Assembly (NCBI RefSeq): GCF_001641125.1
Contig: NZ_LWLP01000001.1
Span: 2,156,715-2,220,714, forward strand
Direction: 5' to 3'
DNA length: 64,000 nucleotides
Source: Arthrobacter sp. OY3WO11
Lineage (GTDB): Bacteria > Actinomycetota > Actinomycetes > Actinomycetales > Micrococcaceae
Shown here: positions 17,226 to 25,891 of the stretch, piece after piece
Position numbering within the stretch: the stretch's first letter is position 1
Layout: every line of letters starts with the position of its first letter
Notes under the pieces: generated by a model
Databases searched by the model: none
Told to the model about the DNA's origin: nothing
Seen by the model: the letters and a program-made list of their open reading frames with translations, nothing else
Translations under genes and position numbers: made by a program

Positions 17226-18437
17226 ATGGCGGTGGGATTCGGGAAATGGTCGTCGTGGCGCCGGGAATGGTCCCAATCCCTGGGCGTGGGCCTAGCCATG
17301 GTTATCCTTGCATCCTCCCTGATTGCCGTGCCGCTGTCTGCTGCCGGGCAATTGAACCTCGCGGACGGCCAGGTGACCGCCTGGGTGATGACCATCTACA
17401 CGGTTCCCTGTGTGCTGGGCATCGTCCTGACGCTCCACTTCCGCCAGCCCCTGCTCCTGACGGGCAACATCTTCGTGCTGATTTTTATCGTGTCCCTCCA
17501 GGGAAGGGTGCCGTTTGCCGAACTTGCGGGCGCCTCCCTGGTGGCAGGGGGCGCAGTGGTGGCCATTTCCGCACTCGGGCTGGCGGATCACCTGGCGCGG
17601 CTGATCCCCGAACCTGTTGTGGTTGGCCTTCTGGCAGGATCCACGCTGCCATTCGTCGCCGGCGTCTTCACCGGTATGGGGTCGGAGCCGGCAGTGGTGG
17701 GCGCCGCCTTCCTGGCATATGTCCTCGGCCGGAAGTACCTGGAGAGCCGTGTGCCGCCGATCTTCCTTGCACTCGCGGTGGGGATTGGGGCTGCTGCCGT
17801 CCTGGGCAAGTTTGGCGGGGCGGCCGCTGGTGTTAGACCGTCGCTTCCGCTGCTTATTGTCCCCGTCTTTACGTGGAGTGCGATCCTGACGGCAACCCCC
17901 GTGATGGTGGTGCTCATTGTCCTCCAGTCCAACGTCCCTTCATTGATCTTCCTGCGGGGTGAGCAGTACCGGCCGCCTGCCCGGCTGTTGGACTACGTGA
18001 GCGGTGCGGGCACCATGGCTGCGTCGTTCCTGGGCCCGGCAGGCGTGTCGCTGTCCCTGCCCGCGACAGCCATGGTGGCAGGCGCCGACGCCGGTCCGCA
18101 CCAGTACCGGCACAGGGCCGTGGTCCTCGCCTATGCCGTCTTCCTCGCCCTTACTCCTTTGGCAGTATTCGCGGCAGGCGCTGCCGATGTCCTGCCGCTT
18201 GAGCTGCTGGTGGCCATTGCGGGGCTTGCCGTGATCGGTGTTTTGGCCATGGCCCTGCGGAGGATCACCAGCGGCCCGCTCACCCACGGGCCGCTGGTGG
18301 CTTTTGCCGTCGCCGTCTCGGATGTGTCAATGCTCGGGCTGGGCCCTTACTTCTGGTCCCTCGTGTTTGGTGTGTCTGTGTCCTGGATCCTTGAACGGGA
18401 CGGCATCCGTGAACAACGGATGCGGATCAAGGACTGA
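17226..18437 (+). CDS. BenE-family benzoate/H+ symporter-like transporter
   Basis: A roughly 403-residue integral membrane protein of the BenE (PF03594) family with about twelve hydrophobic helices. It starts WRREWSQSLGVGLAMVILASS in outline and includes GNIFVLIFIVSLQGRVPF, NVPSLIFLRGEQYRPP and a closing ILERDGIREQRM. BenE members import benzoate with protons. No aromatic catabolic genes are nearby, so the substrate here may be different. The start is uncertain: ATG 17226 has no Shine-Dalgarno, while GTG 17136 or ATG 17133 follow a GGAG at 17126-17129 and would add about 30 unconserved residues. It runs in the same direction as rpsA but is separated from it by a promoter. Confidence 0.8.
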   Translation: MAVGFGKWSSWRREWSQSLGVGLAMVILASSLIAVPLSAAGQLNLADGQVTAWVMTIYTVPCVLGIVLTLHFRQPLLLTGNIFVLIFIVSLQGRVPFAELAGASLVAGGAVVAISALGLADHLARLIPEPVVVGLLAGSTLPFVAGVFTGMGSEPAVVGAAFLAYVLGRKYLESRVPPIFLALAVGIGAAAVLGKFGGAAAGVRPSLPLLIVPVFTWSAILTATPVMVVLIVLQSNVPSLIFLRGEQYRPPARLLDYVSGAGTMAASFLGPAGVSLSLPATAMVAGADAGPHQYRHRAVVLAYAVFLALTPLAVFAAGAADVLPLELLVAIAGLAVIGVLAMALRRITSGPLTHGPLVAFAVAVSDVSMLGLGPYFWSLVFGVSVSWILERDGIREQRMRIKD

Positions 18438-18461
18438 ACCCCCTCCAGGGCGTGCCTCGCT

Positions 18462-18491
18462 TTGACCCCTGTTACGGGCACCGAGTAGAAT
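18462..18491 (+). promoter_or_regulatory. rpsA promoter
   Basis: TTGACC (18462-18467) and TAGAAT (18486-18491) are separated by 18 bases, a good match to the housekeeping sigma consensus. It leaves an untranslated leader of about 150 bases before rpsA, long enough for the autoregulation known for S1. Confidence 0.75.
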
Positions 18492-18646
18492 GAACGGGCG
18501 TGTATTACGTGTGCCCACTTTGGTTTGCATGTGATCACCGCGCAATCAGGATGACCCGGCAAATCCGCCGCGCTCCGCCTCCAGGTCAGTACCCGGAAGT
18601 GGTGGTCGCCTGATCAACTAACTATCCACAACGGAGCCCCTACTAC

Positions 18647-20125
18647 ATGACCATCACCTCCACCGAGAAGCCCGGTACCCCCGTAGTCGCCATTAACGAC
18701 ATCGGTACCGCTGAGGACTTCCTCGCAGCTGTCGACGCCACCATCAAGTACTTCAACGACGGAGACCTCGTCGAGGGTACCGTCGTCAAGGTCGACCGCG
18801 ACGAAGTTCTGCTCGACATCGGTTACAAGACCGAAGGTGTCATCCCCTCCCGCGAGCTGTCCATCAAGCACGACGTTGATCCCGGAGACGTCGTCTCCGT
18901 TGGCGATCAGGTCGAAGCCCTGGTGCTCACCAAGGAAGACAAAGAAGGCCGCCTGATCCTCTCCAAGAAGCGCGCTCAGTACGAGCGTGCCTGGGGCGAC
19001 ATTGAGAAGGTCAAGGAAGAAGACGGTGTCGTCACCGGTACCGTCATCGAGGTCGTCAAGGGTGGTCTTATCCTCGACATCGGCCTGCGCGGCTTCCTGC
19101 CCGCATCCCTCGTCGAGATGCGCCGTGTGCGCGACCTTGCTCCGTACATCGGCCAGCAGATCGAAGCCAAGATCATCGAGCTGGACAAGAACCGCAACAA
19201 CGTTGTTCTGTCCCGCCGTGCATGGCTCGAGCAGACCCAGTCCGAGGTCCGCTCCACGTTCCTCAACAAGCTGGAAAAGGGCCAGGTCCGTCCCGGCGTC
19301 GTTTCCTCCATCGTCAACTTCGGTGCATTCGTGGACCTGGGCGGCGTAGACGGCCTGGTTCACGTTTCCGAGCTCTCCTGGAAGCACATCGACCACCCGT
19401 CCGAGGTTGTCGAAGTTGGCCAGGAAGTCACCGTCGAGGTTCTCGAGGTCGACCTGGACCGCGAGCGTGTTTCCCTGTCGCTCAAGGCTACGCAGGAAGA
19501 TCCGTGGCAGACCTTCGCCCGCACCCACGCCCTCGGCCAGGTTGTTCCGGGTAAGGTCACCAAGCTGGTTCCGTTCGGTGCGTTCGTCCGCGTCGAAGAC
19601 GGCATCGAAGGCCTGGTCCACATCTCCGAGCTGGCAGTCCGCCACGTGGAGCTGGCCGAGCAGGTTGTCTCCGTTGGCGACGAACTGTTCGTCAAGGTCA
19701 TCGACATCGACCTGGAACGCCGCCGCATCTCGCTGTCCCTCAAGCAGGCCAACGAGGGCGTCGACGCCGACAGCACCGAATTCGATCCCGCTCTGTACGG
19801 CATGGCCGCAGAGTACGACGAAGAGGGCAACTACAAGTACCCCGAGGGCTTCGATCCCGAGTCCAACGAGTGGCTTGAAGGCTACGAGAACCAGCGCGCC
19901 GCCTGGGAGCAGCAGTACGCTGACGCCCAGACCCGCTGGGAAGCCCACAAGAAGCAGGTTGCCCAGCACGCTGCCGACGACGCTGCTGCTGCAACGTCCG
20001 GTGACAGCGATTCCGGCACCACCAGCTACTCCTCGGAGCCGGCTGCAGAGTCCAACGCCGGTGCAGGCACGCTTGCATCCGACGAGGCTCTCGCCGCCCT
20101 GCGCGAGAAGCTGACCGGCAACTAA
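18647..20125 (+). CDS. rpsA: 30S ribosomal protein S1
   Basis: A 492-residue S1 protein that helps load mRNA on the ribosome. Four S1 (OB-fold) domains are visible: about residues 36-105 (GTVVKVDRDEVLLDIGYKTEG), 122-187, 208-276 (GVVSSIVNFGAFVDLGGVDG) and 293-362 (GKVTKLVPFGAFVRVEDGIEG). Domains 3 and 4 carry the strongest RNA-binding consensus. The remaining 120 residues are acidic, low complexity and probably disordered, rich in Ala, Ser and Thr at the end. Four domains rather than six is the actinobacterial form. Codon use is strongly biased, as expected for high expression. It is monocistronic, with a strong promoter upstream and a strong terminator downstream. Confidence 0.97.
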   Translation: MTITSTEKPGTPVVAINDIGTAEDFLAAVDATIKYFNDGDLVEGTVVKVDRDEVLLDIGYKTEGVIPSRELSIKHDVDPGDVVSVGDQVEALVLTKEDKEGRLILSKKRAQYERAWGDIEKVKEEDGVVTGTVIEVVKGGLILDIGLRGFLPASLVEMRRVRDLAPYIGQQIEAKIIELDKNRNNVVLSRRAWLEQTQSEVRSTFLNKLEKGQVRPGVVSSIVNFGAFVDLGGVDGLVHVSELSWKHIDHPSEVVEVGQEVTVEVLEVDLDRERVSLSLKATQEDPWQTFARTHALGQVVPGKVTKLVPFGAFVRVEDGIEGLVHISELAVRHVELAEQVVSVGDELFVKVIDIDLERRRISLSLKQANEGVDADSTEFDPALYGMAAEYDEEGNYKYPEGFDPESNEWLEGYENQRAAWEQQYADAQTRWEAHKKQVAQHAADDAAAATSGDSDSGTTSYSSEPAAESNAGAGTLASDEALAALREKLTGN

Positions 20126-20154
20126 TTGCCACCGGCCCGGTTTCCCGGGCCAAC

Positions 20155-20193
20155 GCAACAGACCCCCTGCCCACAAGGCAGGGGGTCTGTTGC
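20155..20193. terminator. intrinsic terminator of rpsA
   Basis: A perfect 17-base stem (20155-20171 with 20177-20193) with a CACAA loop, followed by TTTAA. It lies between rpsA and the convergent GNAT gene and can serve both. Confidence 0.9.
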
Positions 20194-20237
20194 TTTAACG
20201 CAGCTGTTGGCCACCGTCCGTCAGGCGTCACCGCGCC

Positions 20238-20756
20238 TTAAAGTTCGACGACGGCGCGGACCGTCCCGTCGTCGTCGTGCGTCAGGACGGCCCCGGCTGA
20301 GGCCAGAATGCGCTGGGCGCCGACGTTTCCCGCAAGGGTGCGGGCGGTTATCCGGGAAAGTCCCGCCCTTCGGGCCTCCTCCAGCACCAGGCGCAACGCG
20401 GCGGCGCCAACGCCCCGGGACCGAAAGCTCCGGCCAAGCCAGATTCCCGTATCGGCCACCGCTCCGGCGGGTCCGGGTTCCGCGGTGCAGGATGTGGTGC
20501 GGCGCAGGCGGATGGATCCGGCGAGGCTGCCATCGGCGAGGATTCCCCACGTCTTTTCCCCGGCGAGGCCGTCCAGGCCGTAGGCGGCGGCGCGGTGGTA
20601 ACCGAAGAACCAGGCGGTCCGCTCAGGGTTCCAGCCCGGCCCGCCCAGCGGGGGAGCCACCTCATCGGGGGAGGCGTCGCGCTTTGCGAGAGCAAGGAGC
20701 CTGTCCAGCACCGCCTCATCCACGTCCACCAGGGACACCTCAGGGGACGGGGACAT
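20238..20756 (-). CDS. GNAT family N-acetyltransferase
   Basis: A 172-residue GNAT acetyltransferase. The acetyl-CoA binding signature is GIWLGRSFRSRGVGAAALRL in outline (R-x-x-G-x-G/A), followed by ARTLAGNVGAQRILASAG, the usual alpha4-beta7 segment. The N-terminal part (DRLLALAKRDASPDEV) is family-variable, so the acceptor is unknown. The chosen start, ATG 20756, lies inside the end of the upstream YigZ gene (17-base overlap), which indicates a translationally coupled pair. A longer start at 20792 would increase the overlap without conserved sequence. Confidence 0.82.
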   Translation of the reverse strand: MSPSPEVSLVDVDEAVLDRLLALAKRDASPDEVAPPLGGPGWNPERTAWFFGYHRAAAYGLDGLAGEKTWGILADGSLAGSIRLRRTTSCTAEPGPAGAVADTGIWLGRSFRSRGVGAAALRLVLEEARRAGLSRITARTLAGNVGAQRILASAGAVLTHDDDGTVRAVVEL

Positions 20757-21429
20757 CCACCCACTCCGTTCCCTTCGCCGCCAGCGAGGCACTGCCGGCC
20801 GTCAGCAACTGCACCCGCTCCGCAGCGTCCGCTATTGCGCCGGCGTCGTCCGGCACCGCCACCCGCAGGACAGTGTGCCGGGCTCCGTAGCTGGTTCCGG
20901 CCATTACCAGGTTTGCGGCCCGCAGGTCGTTTTCGAGCTTCCCGGCCGCAGCGTGGGAAACTTCCACCGAGCAGATCCGCAGGCGGCTGCGCCGCACCAG
21001 CGGCACGAGGGTCAGCGCTGCGGACACGGACTCGGAGTACGCACGCACCAGTCCGCCCGCCCCGAGCAGGACACCGCCGAAGTAACGGACGACGACGGCA
21101 CTTACGTCGCTGAGGTCGGCCGCCCCGGGCACCGTCTCCCGTTTGGCCAAGGCTTCCAGCATGGGAACGCCTGCTGTTCCGGACGGTTCGCCGTCGTCGT
21201 TGGAGCGCTGGATGTCCCGGTCGGGTCCGATGATGAACGCCGAGCAGTGGTGCCGGGCGTCGTGGAACTCGCGGCGGAGGCCGGCCACCAGGTCGCGTGC
21301 CGCGTCCTCGCTGTCTGCCCGGCGCAGCACCGTGATGAACCGGGAACGCTTGATCTCCAACTCGTGGCGGAAGTCGGAGCCCGCCGCCAGCGTGGTGTAA
21401 CTGGTGGCCCTGCTCTCTTCCCCTTGCAC
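20740..21429 (-). CDS. yigZ: YigZ/IMPACT family protein
   Basis: A 229-residue protein of the UPF0029/YigZ/IMPACT family. The N-terminal ribosomal-S5-like domain carries KRSRFITVLRRADSEDAARD and the signature SNDDGEPSGTAGVPMLEAL near residue 90. VVVRYFGGVLLGAGGLVRAY follows, and a C-terminal ferredoxin-like domain ends the chain. The eukaryotic relative IMPACT modulates translation control; the bacterial function is unsettled. The GTG at 21429 is chosen because a TAGACT box lies seven bases upstream. The longer alternative at 21501 adds residues that do not look like the family. It is first in a two-gene unit with the GNAT gene. Confidence 0.85.
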   Translation of the reverse strand: MQGEESRATSYTTLAAGSDFRHELEIKRSRFITVLRRADSEDAARDLVAGLRREFHDARHHCSAFIIGPDRDIQRSNDDGEPSGTAGVPMLEALAKRETVPGAADLSDVSAVVVRYFGGVLLGAGGLVRAYSESVSAALTLVPLVRRSRLRICSVEVSHAAAGKLENDLRAANLVMAGTSYGARHTVLRVAVPDDAGAIADAAERVQLLTAGSASLAAKGTEWVDVPVP

Positions 21430-21436
21430 CCGCCCA

Positions 21437-21442
21437 AGTCTA
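21437..21442 (-). promoter_or_regulatory. -10 box of a leaderless promoter (yigZ-GNAT unit)
   Basis: TAGACT on the minus strand ends seven bases before the GTG at 21429. No Shine-Dalgarno is present. Confidence 0.5.
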
Positions 21443-21805
21443 GGCCCAAGCTCCCATGACCCGGCAAGACGCCGGTTGCCGGCCCGAACTCTTCGCGGCA
21501 AGGGGATTAAGGATCGATTAAGGCGTCAGCAGAATTCTTAGAAAACCAGGAAATGGGACCAGCAGAGAATTCCAGCTCGGAAGCAGCCTTAAAGACCTGG
21601 TAGCACCCGACGCTGGTTTATCTCATTGTATTCTTCGCCGCATTTGGCGGAAGCCTGAACAGAAAACGGTCAGGAAAACCTTGTCATTCACCATGGGTGG
21701 CACCGCAAGAAAGGGGCAATACATTGTTCACCTTCAAGATTAGCCACTTGGCCGGACCTGTGTCCGGGCAATACCAGGCGTTCTGGTGGAGCCAAAAAGA
21801 GGAAG
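21443..21805. other. gene-free, lower-GC stretch between yigZ and the small exported protein
   Basis: This stretch of about 360 bases has no convincing gene. It is visibly poorer in GC than its surroundings (runs such as CAGAATTCTTAGAAAACC). It holds a short direct repeat GATTAAGG at 21505-21512 and 21516-21523 (period 11), and small inverted repeats (CCGC..GCGG near 21642; CCTGA..TCAGG near 21655-21675). It presumably carries the promoter of the 21806 gene, but no clear -35/-10 pair stands out. Confidence 0.5.
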
Positions 21806-22045
21806 ATGTTCCTTTCCATCGCAACTGTTGCCGCAGCTGGTTTTTCGGGAGCAGTGTTTGCCGCGCCCGCACATGCCTCTCCACCGACGGCGAACGGCGG
21901 CACCGGCCTGCAGATGGGCTCGATAGCCGCGCCTTACAGCGAAGAGGAAATCCGCCGTCTGCAGGAGTTTGGCGATTTTCTTGGCGCCAGCTCCCGGATC
22001 ACGGCCAACCAATATGCCCTCGGCCACATGTATCAGAACAATTAG
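21806..22045 (+). CDS. small putative exported protein of unknown function
   Basis: A 79-residue protein with a hydrophobic N-terminus, MFLSIATVAAAGFSGAVFA, followed by a typical APAHAS cleavage region, so it is likely secreted by Sec. The mature 50 or so residues (charged helix SEEEIRRLQEFGDFL, ending GHMYQNN) match no family I know. The start is uncertain. AGAGGA ends only two bases before the ATG. The same frame is open upstream and encodes AKKRK just before the Met, which would make a better signal-peptide n-region, but no ATG, GTG or TTG is available there. It sits in a low-GC patch, which may indicate acquisition or relaxed selection. Confidence 0.5.
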   Translation: MFLSIATVAAAGFSGAVFAAPAHASPPTANGGTGLQMGSIAAPYSEEEIRRLQEFGDFLGASSRITANQYALGHMYQNN

Positions 22046-22288
22046 GTTGCAGCTCCCTGGCGCGGTCGCGTATGTCTAAGGAGCAGGAGGATCATGCGAT
22101 TGGGTGTTGATGCGCCGGGCCGGTGACAAAACTCCGCGCCCTGTTCCAGGGATACCGCAATTAGCGTGCCGGCCGCCCCGGGCAGGGCGTTGGTGCCGAT
22201 CTGCACCGAGGATCCAAAAACCAACCATAATGCAGCCATCATGCGCCTGGCAGCTTCAGGAGACGCACCTGGACCTGGGCCGGGGGAT

Positions 22289-22294
22289 TAGGGT
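22289..22294 (+). promoter_or_regulatory. -10 box of a leaderless promoter (coaE)
   Basis: TAGGGT ends six bases before the ATG at 22301. The GGGGAG in between could also act as a weak ribosome binding site but touches the ATG. Confidence 0.45.
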
Positions 22295-22300
22295 GGGGAG

Positions 22301-23521
22301 ATGCTCAAGATTGGCCTGACGGGCGGTATTGCCTCCGGAAAATCTGTTGTCTCTTTCAGGCTGCGCGAACGCGGAGCGGTGCTGGTGGACGCGGACGCGC
22401 TGGCCCGCGACGTGGTGGAACCGGGCACCGACGGTCTGGACCGCATCGTCGCGGAGTTCGGCACGAATGTCCTGGACGCTGCCGGGCGGCTGGACCGCCC
22501 CAAACTCGGCGCCCTGGTGTTCGGGAGCCCGGAGCGGCTCGCAGCGCTCAACGGCATCGTCCACCCCCTGGTCCGGGCTCACGCCGCGGCCATCGTGGCG
22601 GCGGCGGCCGAGGACGCCGTGGTGGTGCAGGACATCCCGCTGCTGGTGGAAACCGGCCAAGGCAGCGACTTCCATCTGGTGGTGGTGGTGGACGCCCCGG
22701 ACGGGATGAGGCTGCAGCGGATGCTGGAGCACCGCAGCATGACGGAGGAGTCGGCACGCTCCCGCATGGCCGCGCAGGCCACGCGCGAGGATCGGCTGGC
22801 TGCCGCGGACGTCGTGCTGGACAACTCGGGCAGCCTCACGGACCTGGCGGGACAGGTGGACCGGCTCTGGGACGAACGGCTGGAACCCTTCGCCCGGAAC
22901 CTGGCCGCGCATACCCGCGCCGACAGGGCCGGGGGGCCGGTCCTGGTGCCCGCGCGCTCCGGCTGGGTTGCCGAGGCCCGGCGGCTGATGGACCGGATTG
23001 CCAGGTCCCTTCCCGCCGAGTGGCAGGGGGCCGTCCGGATTGAACACATCGGCTCCACGTCCGTTCCGGGGCTGGACGCCAAGGACGTCATCGATCTCCA
23101 GGTGGCCGTCCCGGACCTGGCGGTTGCCGACGCCTTGGCCCCTGCCCTGGCCGCTGCAGGTTTCCCGGCGGTCCCGGGCAACACGGCCGATACTCCGAAG
23201 CCCGCCCATCCGCGGCCTGAGGACTGGCAAAAGCGGTTCCACGCCAATGCGGACCCTGGACGGGCCGTGAACCTGCACGTCAGGGCCGCCGGCTCGGCGG
23301 GGTGGCGGTTCGCCCTGTGCTTCCGGGACTGGCTCAAGGCTGATCCGGAGGCGGCCGCGGAGTACCTGGCCCTCAAGCGGAGGCTTGCCGCGGACCATGC
23401 GGGCGACGACTCCACGGAAGGCTACGCCGCGGCCAAGGAGGACTGGTTCATGGCAGCGGAAGAACCCCTGGAACGGTGGGTTGAACGCTCGGGCTGGCAG
23501 CCGCCGTCGTACGCTTCCTGA
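22301..23521 (+). CDS. coaE: dephospho-CoA kinase fused to a GrpB/UPF0157 domain
   Basis: A 406-residue fusion. Residues 1-200 are dephospho-CoA kinase, the last step of coenzyme A synthesis: P-loop GGIASGKS at 8-15, ALARDVVEPGTDGL, VHPLVR, and a lid region with EHRSMTEESARSRMAAQ. Residues about 210-400 form a GrpB/UPF0157 nucleotidyltransferase-like domain: RIEHIGSTSVPGLDAKDVIDL, then VNLHVRAAGSAGWRFALCFRD. The same fusion occurs in mycobacteria and relatives, where the extra domain has been linked to kinase folding or activity. It lies directly before uvrB, a conserved actinobacterial neighbourhood. The kinase assignment is firm; the role of the second domain is uncertain. Confidence 0.95.
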   Translation: MLKIGLTGGIASGKSVVSFRLRERGAVLVDADALARDVVEPGTDGLDRIVAEFGTNVLDAAGRLDRPKLGALVFGSPERLAALNGIVHPLVRAHAAAIVAAAAEDAVVVQDIPLLVETGQGSDFHLVVVVDAPDGMRLQRMLEHRSMTEESARSRMAAQATREDRLAAADVVLDNSGSLTDLAGQVDRLWDERLEPFARNLAAHTRADRAGGPVLVPARSGWVAEARRLMDRIARSLPAEWQGAVRIEHIGSTSVPGLDAKDVIDLQVAVPDLAVADALAPALAAAGFPAVPGNTADTPKPAHPRPEDWQKRFHANADPGRAVNLHVRAAGSAGWRFALCFRDWLKADPEAAAEYLALKRRLAADHAGDDSTEGYAAAKEDWFMAAEEPLERWVERSGWQPPSYAS

Positions 23522-23582
23522 TCACCGTCCGGCTGGTGTTCGCCCGTAACGGATTGGCCCCTTCCCTGTCAGTGCCCGGTTG

Positions 23583-23588
23583 TAGATT
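23583..23588 (+). promoter_or_regulatory. -10 box of a leaderless promoter (uvrB)
   Basis: TAGATT ends exactly six bases before the ATG at 23595. No LexA-type box (GAAC-N4-GTTC) is visible upstream. Confidence 0.55.
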
Positions 23589-23594
23589 AGATCC

Positions 23595-25691
23595 ATGAGC
23601 CTTGCGCAGGATATCAACCGTGTTGTAGCACCCTTCGAGGTCATCAGCGAGTTCAAGCCGGCGGGCGACCAGCCGGCGGCGATCGCCGAACTGACAGAGC
23701 GCATCAAGAACGGCGAAAAGGACGTGGTGCTCCTTGGCGCCACCGGAACCGGTAAGAGCGCCACCACTGCCTGGCTGATCGAACAGGTCCAGCGCCCCAC
23801 CCTGGTGATGGTCCAGAACAAGACCCTCGCCGCGCAGCTGGCCAACGAATTCCGCGAACTGCTGCCCAACAATGCGGTGGAATACTTCGTCTCCTACTAC
23901 GACTACTACCAGCCCGAAGCGTATGTGGCGCAGACTGACACCTTCATCGAGAAGGACTCCTCCATCAACGAGGAAGTTGAAAGGCTCCGCCACTCCGCCA
24001 CCAACGCCCTGCTGACCCGGCGGGACGTGATCGTCGTGGCTACGGTGTCCTGCATCTACGGCCTGGGTACGCCGGAGGAATACATCGCCGGCATGGTCAC
24101 GCTCCGCAAGGGCGCGGAGATGAACCGGGACGACCTCCTCCGGAAGTTCGTGTCCATGCAGTACGCGCGCAATGACATGGACTTCCACCGGGGCACTTTC
24201 CGGGTCCGCGGGGACACCGTGGAGATCATCCCGATGTACGAGGAACTGGCCATCCGGATCGAGTTCTTCGGTGACGAGATCGAGAACATCCACACGCTCC
24301 ACCCGCTCACCGGTGAGGTGATCCGGGACGAAGAGGAAATGTACGTCTTCCCCGCCTCCCACTACGTGGCCGGACCCGAGCGCATGTCCAGGGCCATCAA
24401 GCGGATCGAGGACGAACTTGCTGACAGGCTCAAGGTGCTCGAAGGACAGAACAAATTGGTGGAAGCGCAGCGCCTCCGCATGCGGACCAACTACGACCTC
24501 GAAATGATGCAGCAGATGGGCTTCTGCAACGGCATCGAGAACTATTCCTCGCACATCGACGGCCGCGGCCCCGGAACAGCTCCGCACTGCCTCCTCGACT
24601 ACTTCCCGGACGACTTCCTCCTGGTGGTGGACGAATCCCACGTGACCATCCCGCAGATCGGCGCGATGTACGAGGGCGACATGTCCCGCAAGCGGAACCT
24701 GGTGGACTTTGGCTTCCGGCTGCCCTCGGCCATGGACAACAGGCCGCTGAAGTGGGACGAATTCCTTCAGCGCGTCGGCCAGACGGTCTACCTGTCCGCC
24801 ACCCCCGGCAAGTACGAACTCGGCAAGGCTGACGGGTTCGTCCAGCAGATCATCCGGCCCACGGGGCTTATCGATCCTGAGGTGGTGGTCAAGCCCACCA
24901 AGGGCCAGATCGATGACCTGCTGGGGGAGATCAAGACCCGTACTGCCAAGGACGAGCGCATCCTGGTCACCACCCTGACCAAACGGATGGCGGAGGACCT
25001 CACCGACTACCTCCTGGGCCACGGCATCAAAGTGGAGTACCTCCACTCCGACGTGGACACCCTGCGGCGCGTAGAGCTGCTGCGCGAACTCCGGATGGGC
25101 AAGTTCGACGTTCTGGTGGGCATCAACCTGCTCCGTGAAGGCCTGGACCTCCCGGAAGTGTCCCTGGTCAGCATCCTGGATGCGGACAAGGAAGGCTTCC
25201 TGCGCTCCTCAACCTCACTGATCCAGACCATCGGCCGCGCTGCCCGTAACGTCTCGGGCCAAGTGCACATGTACGCCGACCGCATTACGGACTCCATGGC
25301 GCACGCCATCGATGAGACCAACCGGCGCCGCGCCATCCAGGTGGCCTACAACACCGAGCACGGGGTGGACCCGCAGCCGCTGCGGAAGAAGATCGCGGAC
25401 ATCACCGATCAACTGGCCAAGGAAGACGCCGACACCCAGGAGCTGCTCAACAACAGCCGGCTGGCGAAGGGCGGCAAGCGGAAGTCCGCGGCGAAGGGTG
25501 CCGCGCAGGTGCGCTCCGACGGCCTCGCAGCGGCACCGGCGGAGGACCTGGTGGGGCTGATCGAACAGCTGACGGAACAGATGCACGGTGCTGCCGCCGA
25601 ACTGCAGTTCGAGGTGGCAGCCAGGATCAGGGACGAAGTGAGCGAGCTGAAGAAGGAACTGCGGCAGATGCAGGCGGCCGGGCACGCCTGA
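23595..25691 (+). CDS. uvrB: excinuclease ABC subunit B
   Basis: A 698-residue UvrB, the damage-verifying helicase-like subunit of nucleotide excision repair. Walker A is [11 protein letters not shown] near residue 52. The damage-gripping beta-hairpin [19 protein letters not shown] lies around residue 100. Motif II is [14 protein letters not shown], and motif VI is QTIGRAARN. The C-terminal UVR motif ([20 protein letters not shown], near residue 660), which contacts UvrC, is complete. A long low-complexity linker ([13 protein letters not shown]) separates helicase and UVR motif. uvrA and uvrC lie 14 and 19 kb downstream on the same strand. Confidence 0.98.
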   Translation: MSLAQDINRVVAPFEVISEFKPAGDQPAAIAELTERIKNGEKDVVLLGATGTGKSATTAWLIEQVQRPTLVMVQNKTLAAQLANEFRELLPNNAVEYFVSYYDYYQPEAYVAQTDTFIEKDSSINEEVERLRHSATNALLTRRDVIVVATVSCIYGLGTPEEYIAGMVTLRKGAEMNRDDLLRKFVSMQYARNDMDFHRGTFRVRGDTVEIIPMYEELAIRIEFFGDEIENIHTLHPLTGEVIRDEEEMYVFPASHYVAGPERMSRAIKRIEDELADRLKVLEGQNKLVEAQRLRMRTNYDLEMMQQMGFCNGIENYSSHIDGRGPGTAPHCLLDYFPDDFLLVVDESHVTIPQIGAMYEGDMSRKRNLVDFGFRLPSAMDNRPLKWDEFLQRVGQTVYLSATPGKYELGKADGFVQQIIRPTGLIDPEVVVKPTKGQIDDLLGEIKTRTAKDERILVTTLTKRMAEDLTDYLLGHGIKVEYLHSDVDTLRRVELLRELRMGKFDVLVGINLLREGLDLPEVSLVSILDADKEGFLRSSTSLIQTIGRAARNVSGQVHMYADRITDSMAHAIDETNRRRAIQVAYNTEHGVDPQPLRKKIADITDQLAKEDADTQELLNNSRLAKGGKRKSAAKGAAQVRSDGLAAAPAEDLVGLIEQLTEQMHGAAAELQFEVAARIRDEVSELKKELRQMQAAGHA

Positions 25692-25743
25692 CACAGAGGT
25701 AACGGGGACGGGCGGCCTGGGGGATTACGGTACAGTTAACGTC

Positions 25744-25865
25744 ACGTAGGGGAGTATCCCGAGCGCTACGATCGTCAACACGCAGGGCATAGTTGCCCGG
25801 CCGGGCGTAGCGGGCCGCCATTCAGCACCAAGTGCACAGGCAGGCCGGAGAGACTTACACCGCAT
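25744..25865 (+). promoter_or_regulatory. yybP-ykoY-type manganese riboswitch
   Basis: The leader of the TerC gene carries both conserved ends of the yybP-ykoY element. The 5' strand GTAGGGGAGTA is at 25746-25756, followed by the GATCGTCAACAC helix-junction segment. The 3' strand GGAGAGACTTACA is at about 25847-25859. A GC-rich helix (GCCCGGCCGGGC) lies between. The class senses Mn2+ and typically controls TerC/Alx and MntP exporters. Position and gene context fit. I identified it by eye and did not run a covariance model. Confidence 0.8.
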
Positions 25866-25891
25866 CTCTGTACCCTGCGAAAGGCTACCCT

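Noticed and set aside
21697..22110. Longer plus-strand frame overlapping the small exported protein gene
   Set aside because: Poor composition and no ribosome binding site; the exported-protein frame has a signal peptide and better sense.
22094..22126. Ten-codon frame with a strong Shine-Dalgarno as a leader peptide
   Set aside because: No regulatory hairpin or runs of a single amino acid follow, and no downstream amino-acid gene; mentioned only as context.
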